From Thermohalobaculum sp039026295 (GTDB lineage: Bacteria > Pseudomonadota > Alphaproteobacteria > Rhodobacterales > Rhodobacteraceae), in NCBI GenBank assembly GCA_039026295.1, contig JBCCMP010000235.1, positions 1 through 7,996 on the forward strand: 7,996 bases of DNA, in the 5' to 3' direction. The stretch's first letter is position 1. Each line of letters opens with the position of its first letter. Both the position numbers and the translations under genes were made by a program. Shown piece after piece: positions 1-6,715 of this stretch. The notes under the pieces are model-generated. The model saw only the letters and a program-made list of their open reading frames with translations, was not told where the DNA came from and searched no databases.

Positions 1-714
1 GCATCCATCGGACAGCAGAAATGCCGCGAGGTTCCGGATTTCGTCCATCGTACCCGTCCGGCCCATAGGGTTGCGGGCGATGGTGCGCTCCCCCGGCTTG
101 TCCCCTGGGTTCAGCCGCTTGTTCATTCCCTCGGTCGGGATTTCTCCGGGCGCAATCCCGTTCAGACGAATGCCGTACTTGCCCCACTCGGCGGCCAGCG
201 ACATGGTCATCGCGTGAACGGCGGCCTTCGACATGGCCGACGGCACCACGTACGGCCCGCCATTGCGCACCCAGGTGACCATGATCGAGACGACCGAGCC
301 TTCGGTAGTGTTTGCAATCCACCGCTTGCCGATGGCCTGCGTGACATAGAATGTCCCGTGCATCACGATGTTTGCTATGGCATCGAACCCGCGCGGCGAC
401 AGGTCCTCGGTCCGGGCAATGAAGTTACCGGCCGCATTGTTGATCAGCCCGGTCAGCCCGCCGGTAGCGAAAATGTCCTCAACCATTTCCTCGATCGCGG
501 CGGCATTGCGGATGTCTACCGGGTAGGTATCCACCTTGCCGCCATAGGTGTCGCTCATTTCGCCCGCCGCCTCCAGCAGCACACCCTTGCGCCGTCCACA
601 GATGACGATGTCGGCACCCAGCTCCAGCAGCCGCTCTGCCATTCCGCGCCCCAGCCCGGTGCCGCCGCCGGTGACGAGGATGCGTTTGCCTTTGAAGAGA
701 TCGGGTTGGAACAT
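1..714 (-). CDS. SDR oxidoreductase, 2,4-dienoyl-CoA reductase-like (C-terminus outside window)
   Basis: This is a short-chain dehydrogenase/reductase with a Rossmann fold, 238 residues visible; the last part runs off the window start. The NAD(P)-binding motif TGGGTGLG lies at residues 15-22 and NNAAG at 92-96. The segment around VVPSAMSKAAV (residues 156-166) and AAEWGKYGIRLN (174-185) closely resembles human DECR1, the NADPH-dependent 2,4-dienoyl-CoA reductase. As in DECR1, the usual YxxxK is SxxxK here (S159, K163). However, the DECR1 catalytic Tyr199 position is Trp148 and the Asn148 position is His119, so the exact reaction is uncertain. The ATG at 712-714 has a good GGAGGA ribosome site at 719-724. 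The gene lies 39 bases downstream of the acyl-CoA ligase and is probably cotranscribed with it, which suggests an acyl-CoA substrate. Family is secure; substrate is inferred. Confidence 0.88.
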   Translation of the reverse strand, partial: MFQPDLFKGKRILVTGGGTGLGRGMAERLLELGADIVICGRRKGVLLEAAGEMSDTYGGKVDTYPVDIRNAAAIEEMVEDIFATGGLTGLINNAAGNFIARTEDLSPRGFDAIANIVMHGTFYVTQAIGKRWIANTTEGSVVSIMVTWVRNGGPYVVPSAMSKAAVHAMTMSLAAEWGKYGIRLNGIAPGEIPTEGMNKRLNPGDKPGERTIARNPMGRTGTMDEIRNLAAFLLSDGC

Positions 715-753
715 GGGGTCCTCCGGTAGTTTGGTCGCGTGGGATTTAGCGCC

Positions 754-2301
754 CTACACCCATTCCTCCATCAGGTGCCGCTGTATCTTGCCGGACGTCG
801 ATCGTGGCAGGTCGTCCACGTTGATGAACCGGACCTCGCGGGGCCGCTTGTAACCCGCCAGATTGGCGCGGCAGAGGTTCATGACGTCCGCTTCGGTCAG
901 GGCGTCGTCTTCCTTGGCGACAAAGGCGACCGGGACTTCGGACCAGCGCTCGTCCTTGGCCTTGACGATGATCGCATCGGCGATCCGGGCATCGGCCAGC
1001 AGGACGCGCTCGATTTCGGCGGGGTAGATGTTTTCCCCGCCCGATTTGATCATGTATTTGGCCCTGTCGACGAAGTCATAGGTCCGGTCCGGATTGCGGC
1101 GGAACAGGTCGCCCAGCCGGAACCAGCCGTCCTTGAAGTCTTTCGCGTTGGTCTCTGGGGCGTTCCAGTAGCCAGAGAAGATGGTGGGCCCGCGGACCGC
1201 TACCTCTCCCGGTTCGCCATCCGGCACATCGTTTCTGTCGGGGTCCAGCAACCGGAGCTGGCAGAGCGAGGATTGGCGCTTCGACAGCGGATCATGCACC
1301 GTCTCCGGCCAGATCAGCGCGGCGGAACAGGGCGGGATGCCCGTCTCGGTCGATCCGAAACTGTTGACGAAGGGCGCGTCCAGCAGCTCCATCAGTTCGA
1401 GAATGTGCTGGCGCGGCACAAGATCGGCCATGGCCCCGCAGCAGCCGACACCTTTGACTGTCAGCCCGCCCCGCGCGCGGACATGATCTAGAAACGCCTC
1501 GTATGCCCCCGGCAGCATCACGAAGTGGCCCATGCGATAACTCTCCAAAGCCCGGCACAATTCGGCGGGATTGAGCCCGTCGATCACGATGACAGTGCCG
1601 CCTGCCAGGAGGGTCGCCAGTTGCTGATCGGTCGAGCCCATGTGGAACATCGGCGCCCAGGACACGAATGCGTCCCCGGTGCGCCAGACCAGATCCGCCA
1701 GGTTCGCCGCCATGCGGTTCACCTCGGCACGTTGGGAGATGAGCGCGCCCTTTGGCAGCCCCGTGGTGCCCGAGGTGTAGAGGATCAGCATCCCGTCCTC
1801 GGGATCCAGCGCCGGGTCCGGGTCTGCCGGGTCCGCCGCGTCGATTGCGGCCTCCAGTTCCTCGCCGATCTGAACGACCGGAGCACCGCCGCAATCGACC
1901 TGATCCAGTTTCTCGCGGTTTGCCTGCGAAACCAGCACCAGCTTCGGCTCTACCAGCGAGATGCAGTGCTGCAGTTCGGGAACCGCCAACCGCCAGTTCT
2001 GACAAGCCAGGATCGTGCCGGTGAGGGCTGCGGCGATCTCGGCCTCGACGAACTCGGGGCAGTTTTCCGACAAGATCGCAACGCGGTCGCCGCGCCCCAG
2101 CCCGTGCGCCTTGAAGACCCCGCCCATGTGCCGCGCCCGCTCCATAAGCGTGCCGTAGCTGGTCAGAGTGCCGCCGTGGTCCAGCGCCACCGCATCCGGG
2201 TTCATGCGCACGCGTTCCTGAAACAGGCCGATCCAGGTCGCACTGCCCGAGGCTGCGATGTCGCTGGTAATGGTATGGCTGAGGCCCGAGGCGTCTGGCA
2301 T
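754..2301 (-). CDS. Class I acyl-CoA synthetase (AMP-forming fatty-acid/aryl-CoA ligase)
   Basis: An adenylate-forming enzyme of 515 residues, predicted to activate a carboxylic acid with ATP to an acyl-AMP and then transfer it to coenzyme A in the cytoplasm. Motifs appear in the family order: the phosphate-binding loop YTSGTTGLPKG at residues 175-185, FGSTETG at 315-321, GWFRLGDL at 392-399 with the ribose-binding Asp398, the hinge region DRAKYMIKSGGENIYP from 412, and PRSTSGKIQR at 499-508 with the adenylation Lys505. Length matches FadD/FadD13-like ligases. The ATG at 2299-2301 is preceded by a GGGAGGG ribosome site (2308-2314). The frame stays open another 278 codons upstream, but that part is antisense to the hydratase gene and lacks family similarity, so the start is placed here. 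First gene of a probable two-gene operon with the downstream SDR. Chain length and class of substrate cannot be assigned. Confidence 0.95.
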   Translation of the reverse strand: MPDASGLSHTITSDIAASGSATWIGLFQERVRMNPDAVALDHGGTLTSYGTLMERARHMGGVFKAHGLGRGDRVAILSENCPEFVEAEIAAALTGTILACQNWRLAVPELQHCISLVEPKLVLVSQANREKLDQVDCGGAPVVQIGEELEAAIDAADPADPDPALDPEDGMLILYTSGTTGLPKGALISQRAEVNRMAANLADLVWRTGDAFVSWAPMFHMGSTDQQLATLLAGGTVIVIDGLNPAELCRALESYRMGHFVMLPGAYEAFLDHVRARGGLTVKGVGCCGAMADLVPRQHILELMELLDAPFVNSFGSTETGIPPCSAALIWPETVHDPLSKRQSSLCQLRLLDPDRNDVPDGEPGEVAVRGPTIFSGYWNAPETNAKDFKDGWFRLGDLFRRNPDRTYDFVDRAKYMIKSGGENIYPAEIERVLLADARIADAIIVKAKDERWSEVPVAFVAKEDDALTEADVMNLCRANLAGYKRPREVRFINVDDLPRSTSGKIQRHLMEEWV

Positions 2302-2430
2302 GTCCGTCCCTCCCGTTGTGGAACGACTGTGTCGCGGGCGGGCCCGCCTGTCGAGAGGTCGATCGATCTTTCCCGCCCCTTGATCTTGTCGCCGCGATAG
2401 GTTCGCATCCGGGAAAACAGGGAGGACAGA
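2302..2430. promoter_or_regulatory. Divergent promoter region with two palindromes
   Basis: This 129-base gap separates the ligase/SDR operon (leftward) from the hydratase gene (rightward), so promoters for both should lie here. It contains a perfect 12-base palindrome GGCGGGCCCGCC at 2337-2348. It also contains an imperfect 14-base palindrome centred on TCGATCGA at 2356-2369, with one mismatched pair. Either could be an operator, but neither matches a regulator site I recognise. A TTGATC box at 2380-2385 has no convincing -10 partner. Ribosome sites sit at both edges: GGGAGGG on the minus strand at 2308-2314, and GGAGGA at 2421-2426 for the rightward gene. Confidence 0.5.
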
Positions 2431-3264
2431 ATGGCCTATGACTATCGGAAGATTGATGTGACCGTCGATCGCGGCATCGCAACGGCAACCATCTCGAACC
2501 CGCCGATAAACGTGATGACTGTCGATCTGATGCAGGAATTGATCGCGCTGTCGCTGGAGATCGAAGCGGATGACGACGTCCGTGTCATGGTGATGAAAAG
2601 CGCGGACCCTGATTTCTTTATCGCCCACTTCGATGTCGCGGCCATTCTGGACCGCCCGACCGATAGCCAGGCAATCCCGTCGCACAAGCCCAAGCTCTAT
2701 CACGAGATGTGCGAGCGCTGGCGGCTGATACCGAAGGTCACCATCGCCCAGATCGAAGGGCGTATTGGCGGCGGGGGGTCCGAGATGGCGGCCTCGATGG
2801 ACATGCGCTTTGGCGTGCGCGGCAAGACCTTCGTCAACCAGATGGAGGTCGCTTTGGGAATACTCCCGGGCGGGACAGGCACGCAGCGCCTGCCCCGGAT
2901 GATGGGCCGTGCGCGGGCGCTGGAGGTGATTTTGGGCTGCGACGATCTGGATGCCGAAACCGCCGAAGCCTGGGGTTACCTGAACCGGGCGATGGAAGCT
3001 GAAGAGATCAGCGCATTTGTCGAACGGCTGGCGATGCGGATCGCGTCGTTCCCCGCGCCTGCAGTGGCGCTGGCCAAGCAATCGGTGAACGCATCGGTCA
3101 AGCCGCTGGCCGAGGGGTTGGCGGACGAAGCACACTTGTTCGACATCCTGTTGCGCACGCCCGAGGCAAAGGCCAACATGGCCCGGTTCATGGAAATCGG
3201 TGGCCAGACCCGGGAGGGTGAGTTGCGAATGGGCGATCTGTGCGCAGAACTTGGTCAGTCATAG
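2431..3264 (+). CDS. Enoyl-CoA hydratase/isomerase family protein (crotonase superfamily)
   Basis: A 277-residue crotonase-fold protein, predicted to hydrate a 2-enoyl-CoA (or catalyse a related isomerase or hydrolase reaction) in the cytoplasm. The N-terminal region has the family pattern ATATISNPPINVM at residues 17-29. The oxyanion-hole segment is FFIAHFDVAAI (62-72). The glycine-rich loop and first catalytic acid are in GGGGSEMA (113-120, Glu118), and the second acid is in NQMEVALGILPGG (136-148, Glu139). These align with Glu144 and Glu164 of rat mitochondrial enoyl-CoA hydratase, so both hydratase acids are kept. GTGTQRLPRMMGRARA follows, as in the family. The ATG is preceded by GGAGGA at 2421-2426. 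It is transcribed divergently from an acyl-CoA ligase and an SDR, fitting a beta-oxidation-like route. Several crotonase activities share these motifs, so the exact reaction is open. Confidence 0.93.
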   Translation: MAYDYRKIDVTVDRGIATATISNPPINVMTVDLMQELIALSLEIEADDDVRVMVMKSADPDFFIAHFDVAAILDRPTDSQAIPSHKPKLYHEMCERWRLIPKVTIAQIEGRIGGGGSEMAASMDMRFGVRGKTFVNQMEVALGILPGGTGTQRLPRMMGRARALEVILGCDDLDAETAEAWGYLNRAMEAEEISAFVERLAMRIASFPAPAVALAKQSVNASVKPLAEGLADEAHLFDILLRTPEAKANMARFMEIGGQTREGELRMGDLCAELGQS

Positions 3265-3454
3265 GCGTTCACGGCCCCGCTCTTTTTCGCTGCTTGTGCT
3301 CTCCCCTCATCCTCGCCGCGCTTCCTCAAGGTTGCGAAACCGTTGCGCGATAACCACATATTGGGCGCGGGCGTACGAGACCTCGGCGCCCGGCAATCAG
3401 GCTGTGTCTGGCGTGCCGCATGGGCGTCTGGCGGTGTGCTGAAGGAGACGATAC
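3265..3454 (+). promoter_or_regulatory. clpB upstream region with possible stress promoter
   Basis: This 190-base noncoding gap precedes clpB. TTGCGA at 3332-3337 and CACATA at 3355-3360 are separated by 17 bases and could form a promoter. The extended context GTTGCGAAA...CCACATAT loosely resembles a heat-shock sigma-32 promoter, which would suit clpB, but the match to CTTGAAA and CCCCAT-type boxes is poor. A possible 6-base-pair hairpin (GGGCGC 3363-3368 with GCGCCC 3386-3391) lies just downstream in the presumed leader. The ribosome site AAGGAG is at 3442-3447. No clear terminator for the preceding hydratase gene is visible. Confidence 0.3.
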
Positions 3455-6073
3455 GTGAACCTGGATAAATTTACCGACCGGGCGAAATCGATGGTGCAAG
3501 GGGCGCAAAGCGTTGCCCTGCGCCACGACCACCAGCGCCTGACCCCCGAACACCTGTTCTCCGCCATGCTGGAGGATGATCAGAAGCTGGCTGCCAATCT
3601 GATTACCTCTGCCGGCGGGGATCTGGCGGCTGCCGACGCCGGTGCGCAGGCCGCCCTTGCCGCCATGCCGAAAGTTTCCGGCGGCGAAGGCCAGATCTAC
3701 CTCGACCCCAACCTCGCAAGAGTGATGGAAGATGCATCGCAGCTGGCCGAAAAGGCAGGGGACGCCTTCGTTCCCGCCGAACGTCTGTTACTCGCGCTGG
3801 CCATGGCAAAGGGGTCGGAGGCGGCCAAGGTGCTGGAAAGCGCCGGTGTGACCCCGCAGGCCCTGAACGGCGCAATCAACGATCTGCGAAAGGGCCGCAC
3901 GGCGGACAGCTCGAACGCTGAAGAAGGCTACGACGCCCTGAACCGCTATGCCCGCGATCTGACCGAAGCGGCGCGCGAGGGCAAGATCGACCCGATCATC
4001 GGCCGCGACGAAGAGATCCGACGCTGTATCCAGATCCTCTCGCGGCGCACCAAGAACAACCCGGTTGTCATCGGCGAGCCCGGTGTCGGCAAGACCGCCA
4101 TCGCCGAAGGTCTGGCCATGCGCATCATCAACGGCGATGTCCCGGACAGCCTGGAAGACAAGCGGTTGATGTCGCTGGATATGGGCTCGCTGATCGCCGG
4201 CGCGAAGTATCGCGGCGAATTTGAAGAGCGCCTGAAAGCCGTGCTGTCCGAGGTGACGGCAGCCGCTGGCGGCGTTGTACTGTTCATCGACGAGATGCAC
4301 ACCTTGGTCGGTGCGGGCAAATCCGACGGTGCGATGGATGCCTCGAACCTTTTGAAGCCCGCTCTGGCGCGGGGCGAGTTGCACTGTATCGGCGCGACCA
4401 CGCTGGACGAATACCGAAAGCACGTCGAAAAGGATGCGGCGCTCGCCCGGCGCTTCCAGCCGGTTTTCATCGAAGAGCCGACGGTGGAAGACACGATCTC
4501 GATCCTGCGGGGGATCAAGGAGAAGTACGAACTGCACCATGATGTGCGGATCTCGGACTCCGCGCTCGTCTCAGCCGCGCAGCTGTCGCATCGCTACATC
4601 ACCGACCGGTTCCTGCCGGACAAGGCCATCGACCTGATGGATGAGGCGGCGAGCCGGTTGAAGATGGAACTGGATTCAAAACCCGAGGAGCTGGACGCGC
4701 TGGACCGGCAGATCCTGCAGATGGAGATCGAGCGGGAGGCGCTGAAGAAAGAGGATGACGCGGCCTCGAAAGATCGGTTGGGCAAGTTGGAAGGTGAGTT
4801 GGCTGGGCTGAAAGAGAAGTCCGACGCGCTGACGACGCAGTGGCAGAACGAGCGGGACAAGCTGGCCAAGGCCGGGCGCGCACGTGAGGAGCTGGACCGC
4901 GCGCGGATCGAGCTGGAGCGGGCGAAGCGCGAGGGCAACCTGCAGCGGGCGGGCGAGCTGTCCTACGGTGTGATCCCGGGGCTGGAGAAGACGCTCGCTG
5001 AGGCGGAAGAGGCCGAGACCGATGTGATGATCGAGGAGGCCGTGCGGCCCGAGCAGATTGCCGAGGTGGTCGAGCGGTGGACCGGGATTCCGATGTCAAA
5101 GATGCTGGAAGGTGAGCGTGAGAAGCTGCTTCGGATGGAGGAAGAGCTTGGCAAGCGCGTGATCGGACAGCGCGATGCGGTGCGCGCGGTGTCGAACGCT
5201 GTGCGCCGGGCGCGTGCGGGATTGCAGGACGAGAACCGGCCTTTGGGGTCGTTCCTGTTTCTGGGGCCGACGGGTGTCGGGAAGACCGAACTGACCAAGG
5301 CGCTGGCGGAGTATCTGTTCGATGACGACAGCGCGATGGTGCGGATCGACATGAGCGAGTTCATGGAGAAGCACGCGGTTGCGCGGCTGATCGGGGCGCC
5401 GCCGGGCTATGTCGGCTATGACGAGGGCGGGGTGCTGACCGAGGCGGTGCGGCGCCGGCCCTATCAGGTGGTGCTGTTCGATGAGGTCGAGAAGGCGCAT
5501 CCGGATGTGTTCAACGTGCTGTTGCAGGTGCTGGACGACGGCGTGCTGACCGATGGCCAGGGGCGCACGGTCGATTTCAAGCAGACGTTGATCATCCTGA
5601 CCTCGAACCTTGGCAGCCAGGCGCTGAGCCAGTTGCCCGAGGGCGCCGACAGTTCCCAGGCACGGCGCGACGTGATGGACGCGGTGCGGGCGCATTTCCG
5701 GCCCGAGTTCCTGAACCGGCTGGACGATCAGATCATCTTTGACCGGCTGACGCGCGAAGACATGGATGGCATCGTCGCGATCCAGATGCGCGGGCTGCAG
5801 AGACGGCTGGCGGCGCGCAACATCACGCTTGCGCTCGACGAGGCGGCGAGCAAGTGGCTGGCCGATGAGGGCTATGATCCCGTCTATGGCGCACGACCGC
5901 TGAAACGTGTGATCCAGCGCGCGCTGCAGGACCGGCTGGCCGAAATGATCCTGGCCGGGGATATCGCGGATGGCGACAGCGTCCCCGTCAGCGCAGGGGT
6001 TGATGGGCTGATCGTTGGCGATCGGATTTCGTCATCGAGCCGGACGCCGCCCGAAGACACGGTCGTGCATTGA
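3455..6073 (+). CDS. clpB: ATP-dependent protein disaggregase ClpB
   Basis: ClpB is the hexameric AAA+ chaperone that, with DnaK/DnaJ/GrpE, pulls polypeptides out of aggregates after heat stress. The 872 residues match the family length. The N domain opens MNLDKFTDRA and includes DHQRLTPEHL (25-34). The first AAA+ module has Walker A GEPGVGKT (207-214), pore loop KYRGEFE (251-257) and Walker B VLFIDE (275-280). A charged coiled-coil middle domain (about 400-530) separates it from the second module, with Walker A GPTGVGKT (604-611), pore loop GYVG (651-654), Walker B VVLFDE (672-677) and sensor-2 GARPL (812-816). The middle domain and absence of a ClpP-binding IGF/IGL loop exclude ClpA, ClpX and ClpC. 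The start is GTG, with AAGGAG at 3442-3447. No ATG or GTG codon lies between residues 132 and 222, so the internally initiated short isoform known in E. coli looks unlikely. Glu and Ala codons shift from GAA/GCC to GAG/GCG near residue 400. Confidence 0.98.
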   Translation: MNLDKFTDRAKSMVQGAQSVALRHDHQRLTPEHLFSAMLEDDQKLAANLITSAGGDLAAADAGAQAALAAMPKVSGGEGQIYLDPNLARVMEDASQLAEKAGDAFVPAERLLLALAMAKGSEAAKVLESAGVTPQALNGAINDLRKGRTADSSNAEEGYDALNRYARDLTEAAREGKIDPIIGRDEEIRRCIQILSRRTKNNPVVIGEPGVGKTAIAEGLAMRIINGDVPDSLEDKRLMSLDMGSLIAGAKYRGEFEERLKAVLSEVTAAAGGVVLFIDEMHTLVGAGKSDGAMDASNLLKPALARGELHCIGATTLDEYRKHVEKDAALARRFQPVFIEEPTVEDTISILRGIKEKYELHHDVRISDSALVSAAQLSHRYITDRFLPDKAIDLMDEAASRLKMELDSKPEELDALDRQILQMEIEREALKKEDDAASKDRLGKLEGELAGLKEKSDALTTQWQNERDKLAKAGRAREELDRARIELERAKREGNLQRAGELSYGVIPGLEKTLAEAEEAETDVMIEEAVRPEQIAEVVERWTGIPMSKMLEGEREKLLRMEEELGKRVIGQRDAVRAVSNAVRRARAGLQDENRPLGSFLFLGPTGVGKTELTKALAEYLFDDDSAMVRIDMSEFMEKHAVARLIGAPPGYVGYDEGGVLTEAVRRRPYQVVLFDEVEKAHPDVFNVLLQVLDDGVLTDGQGRTVDFKQTLIILTSNLGSQALSQLPEGADSSQARRDVMDAVRAHFRPEFLNRLDDQIIFDRLTREDMDGIVAIQMRGLQRRLAARNITLALDEAASKWLADEGYDPVYGARPLKRVIQRALQDRLAEMILAGDIADGDSVPVSAGVDGLIVGDRISSSSRTPPEDTVVH

Positions 6074-6087
6074 TGTGAGATGCGACG

Positions 6088-6115
6088 GGGGCCAGCCCAA
6101 GGGCTGGTCCCTTTT
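6088..6115 (+). terminator. Rho-independent terminator of clpB
   Basis: Fifteen bases after the clpB stop, GGGGCCAGCCC (6088-6098) pairs with GGGCTGGTCCC (6101-6111). This gives an eleven-pair stem with one G-T pair, counting only AA as loop; in practice the loop would open to about four bases. It is followed directly by TTTT (6112-6115). Position, stem strength and T-run fit an intrinsic terminator. It also separates clpB transcription from the small-gene cluster downstream. Confidence 0.9.
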
Positions 6116-6181
6116 GACCATATTCCTGCCGGTATTCGCCGCCACTTCTGCCCTGGGCGGCGCAGATTAGCGGGCTTGGCC

Positions 6182-6355
6182 ATGCGATTTATTCAGGAAG
6201 ACGACGGGGCGGTAACCGTAGATTGGGTTGTTCTGACGGCCGCACTGGTGGCGATTGCCATCGCGGTGGTGGCGACCGTGCGCGGTGGTGTCGGCGAACT
6301 GGGCACTGAAATCAGCGAGACGCTCACAACGCTGTTCCCCGATCCGACGGATTAG
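6182..6355 (+). CDS. Short Flp-like (type IVb) pilin-like protein
   Basis: A 57-residue protein with the architecture of a Flp/type IVb pilin: a short acidic leader (residues 1-9), a Gly-Ala junction at 9/10, then VTVDWVVLTA running into a hydrophobic helix to about residue 33 and a short polar tail. Prepilin peptidases of the TadV/PilD class cut before such a helix, usually with Glu at mature position +5 and often Tyr at +6. Here they would be Asp14 and Trp15, so the match is a variant. The protein would be anchored in the inner membrane or assembled into a surface fibre. The ATG at 6182 gives the usual leader length but has no strong ribosome site. The frame is open back to an ATG at 6080, but that would read through the clpB terminator. 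A longer paralogue lies at 7222-7500; no tad/cpa assembly genes are in view. Confidence 0.75.
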   Translation: MRFIQEDDGAVTVDWVVLTAALVAIAIAVVATVRGGVGELGTEISETLTTLFPDPTD

Positions 6356-6368
6356 GGGCCTGACCCTT

Positions 6369-6602
6369 TCAGTCCTTGCCCGCCAGATCCACCGTCATCC
6401 GGTAGCCGGTATCGGTTTCTTCCCAGCGCGCGCCCGCCCGTTTCAACGCCTTTTCCAGCGCCTTCACGGTCTCATATCCCGCGCCCGCGCCGCCTTCGAG
6501 CCGCTTGAGCGTTTGGACATGCACGCCTGCGGCATCTGCCAGCTCTTTTTGCTTGAGCCCGGCGGCCCGGCGCGCCCGCGATATAACGATCCCAATCTTC
6601 AC
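6369..6602 (-). CDS. Small XRE-family helix-turn-helix regulator
   Basis: A small DNA-binding protein of 77 residues from this start. The helix-turn-helix is ISRARRAAGLKQKELADAAG followed by VHVQTLKRLEGG, typical of XRE/Cro-like domains. The C-terminal part (LEKALKRAGARWEETDTGYR) has the helix and short strand common in one-domain proteobacterial XRE proteins. A GTG at 6600-6602 is chosen because it places the domain near the N-terminus, as in relatives. The frame is open to a TTG at 6642-6644, adding 14 AT-rich, unrecognised residues. Neither start has a clear ribosome site. It is convergent with the short pilin gene (13 bases between stops) and divergent from the SNase-like gene. A palindrome at 6624-6636 lies just upstream, which suggests autoregulation or control of the divergent gene (inference). 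Confidence 0.82.
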   Translation of the reverse strand: MKIGIVISRARRAAGLKQKELADAAGVHVQTLKRLEGGAGAGYETVKALEKALKRAGARWEETDTGYRMTVDLAGKD

Positions 6603-6715
6603 GGTTTGGAAATTGTCATCGAAGAAATTGAATTTCAACCTCAACGAGGCTAAACTGTACCCAAAGTATAAATAAGTGCGTTCAGAAAATGACTTGGCAA
6701 CCGTGGAGATCGATC
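6603..6715. promoter_or_regulatory. AT-rich divergent control region with palindrome and -10-like box
   Basis: This region lies between the XRE regulator (leftward) and the SNase-like gene (rightward) and is clearly richer in A/T than its surroundings. It contains the palindrome GAAATT-G-AATTTC at 6624-6636, and a second copy of GAAATTG at 6609-6615, 15 bases from copy start to copy start. A TATAAAT at 6667-6673 could be the -10 of the rightward promoter, and TATACT on the minus strand at 6666-6671 could serve leftward. No clear -35 is seen on either side. GGAG at 6705-6708 is the ribosome site supporting the ATG at 6716. Confidence 0.45.

Noticed and set aside
214..1491. Plus-strand open frames opposite the first SDR and the ligase C-terminus
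   Set aside because: Mirror frames of strongly supported minus-strand genes; no domain is recognisable.
1525..2400. Long plus-strand open frame opposite the ligase
   Set aside because: It is a shadow of the ligase gene produced by GC-rich codon bias; its composition is unlike a real protein and it has no recognisable motif.
2302..3135. Open frame on the minus strand extending the acyl-CoA ligase N-terminus by 278 codons
   Set aside because: It is antisense to the well-supported enoyl-CoA hydratase gene, is Arg/His-rich without family similarity, and the ligase has a proper ATG with ribosome site at 2301.
3847..4120. Internal start for a short ClpB isoform
   Set aside because: The only nearby candidate is a GTG at residue 132 without a ribosome site, and none lies in the linker around residues 145-160 where the known internal start occurs.
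3788..4540. Long minus-strand open frame inside clpB, with a similar one at 5096-5695
   Set aside because: Both are complementary to conserved clpB coding sequence, lack motifs and have no ribosome sites.
6114..6142. TTGACC at the clpB terminator T-run as a -35 box for the short pilin gene
   Set aside because: At normal spacing the -10 position reads CGCCGC, which is not promoter-like, and the TTGA is explained by the terminator tail.
6354..6369. AGGG/CCCT hairpin between the short pilin and XRE stops as a bidirectional terminator
   Set aside because: Only four base pairs with a short T-run; too weak to call in this composition.
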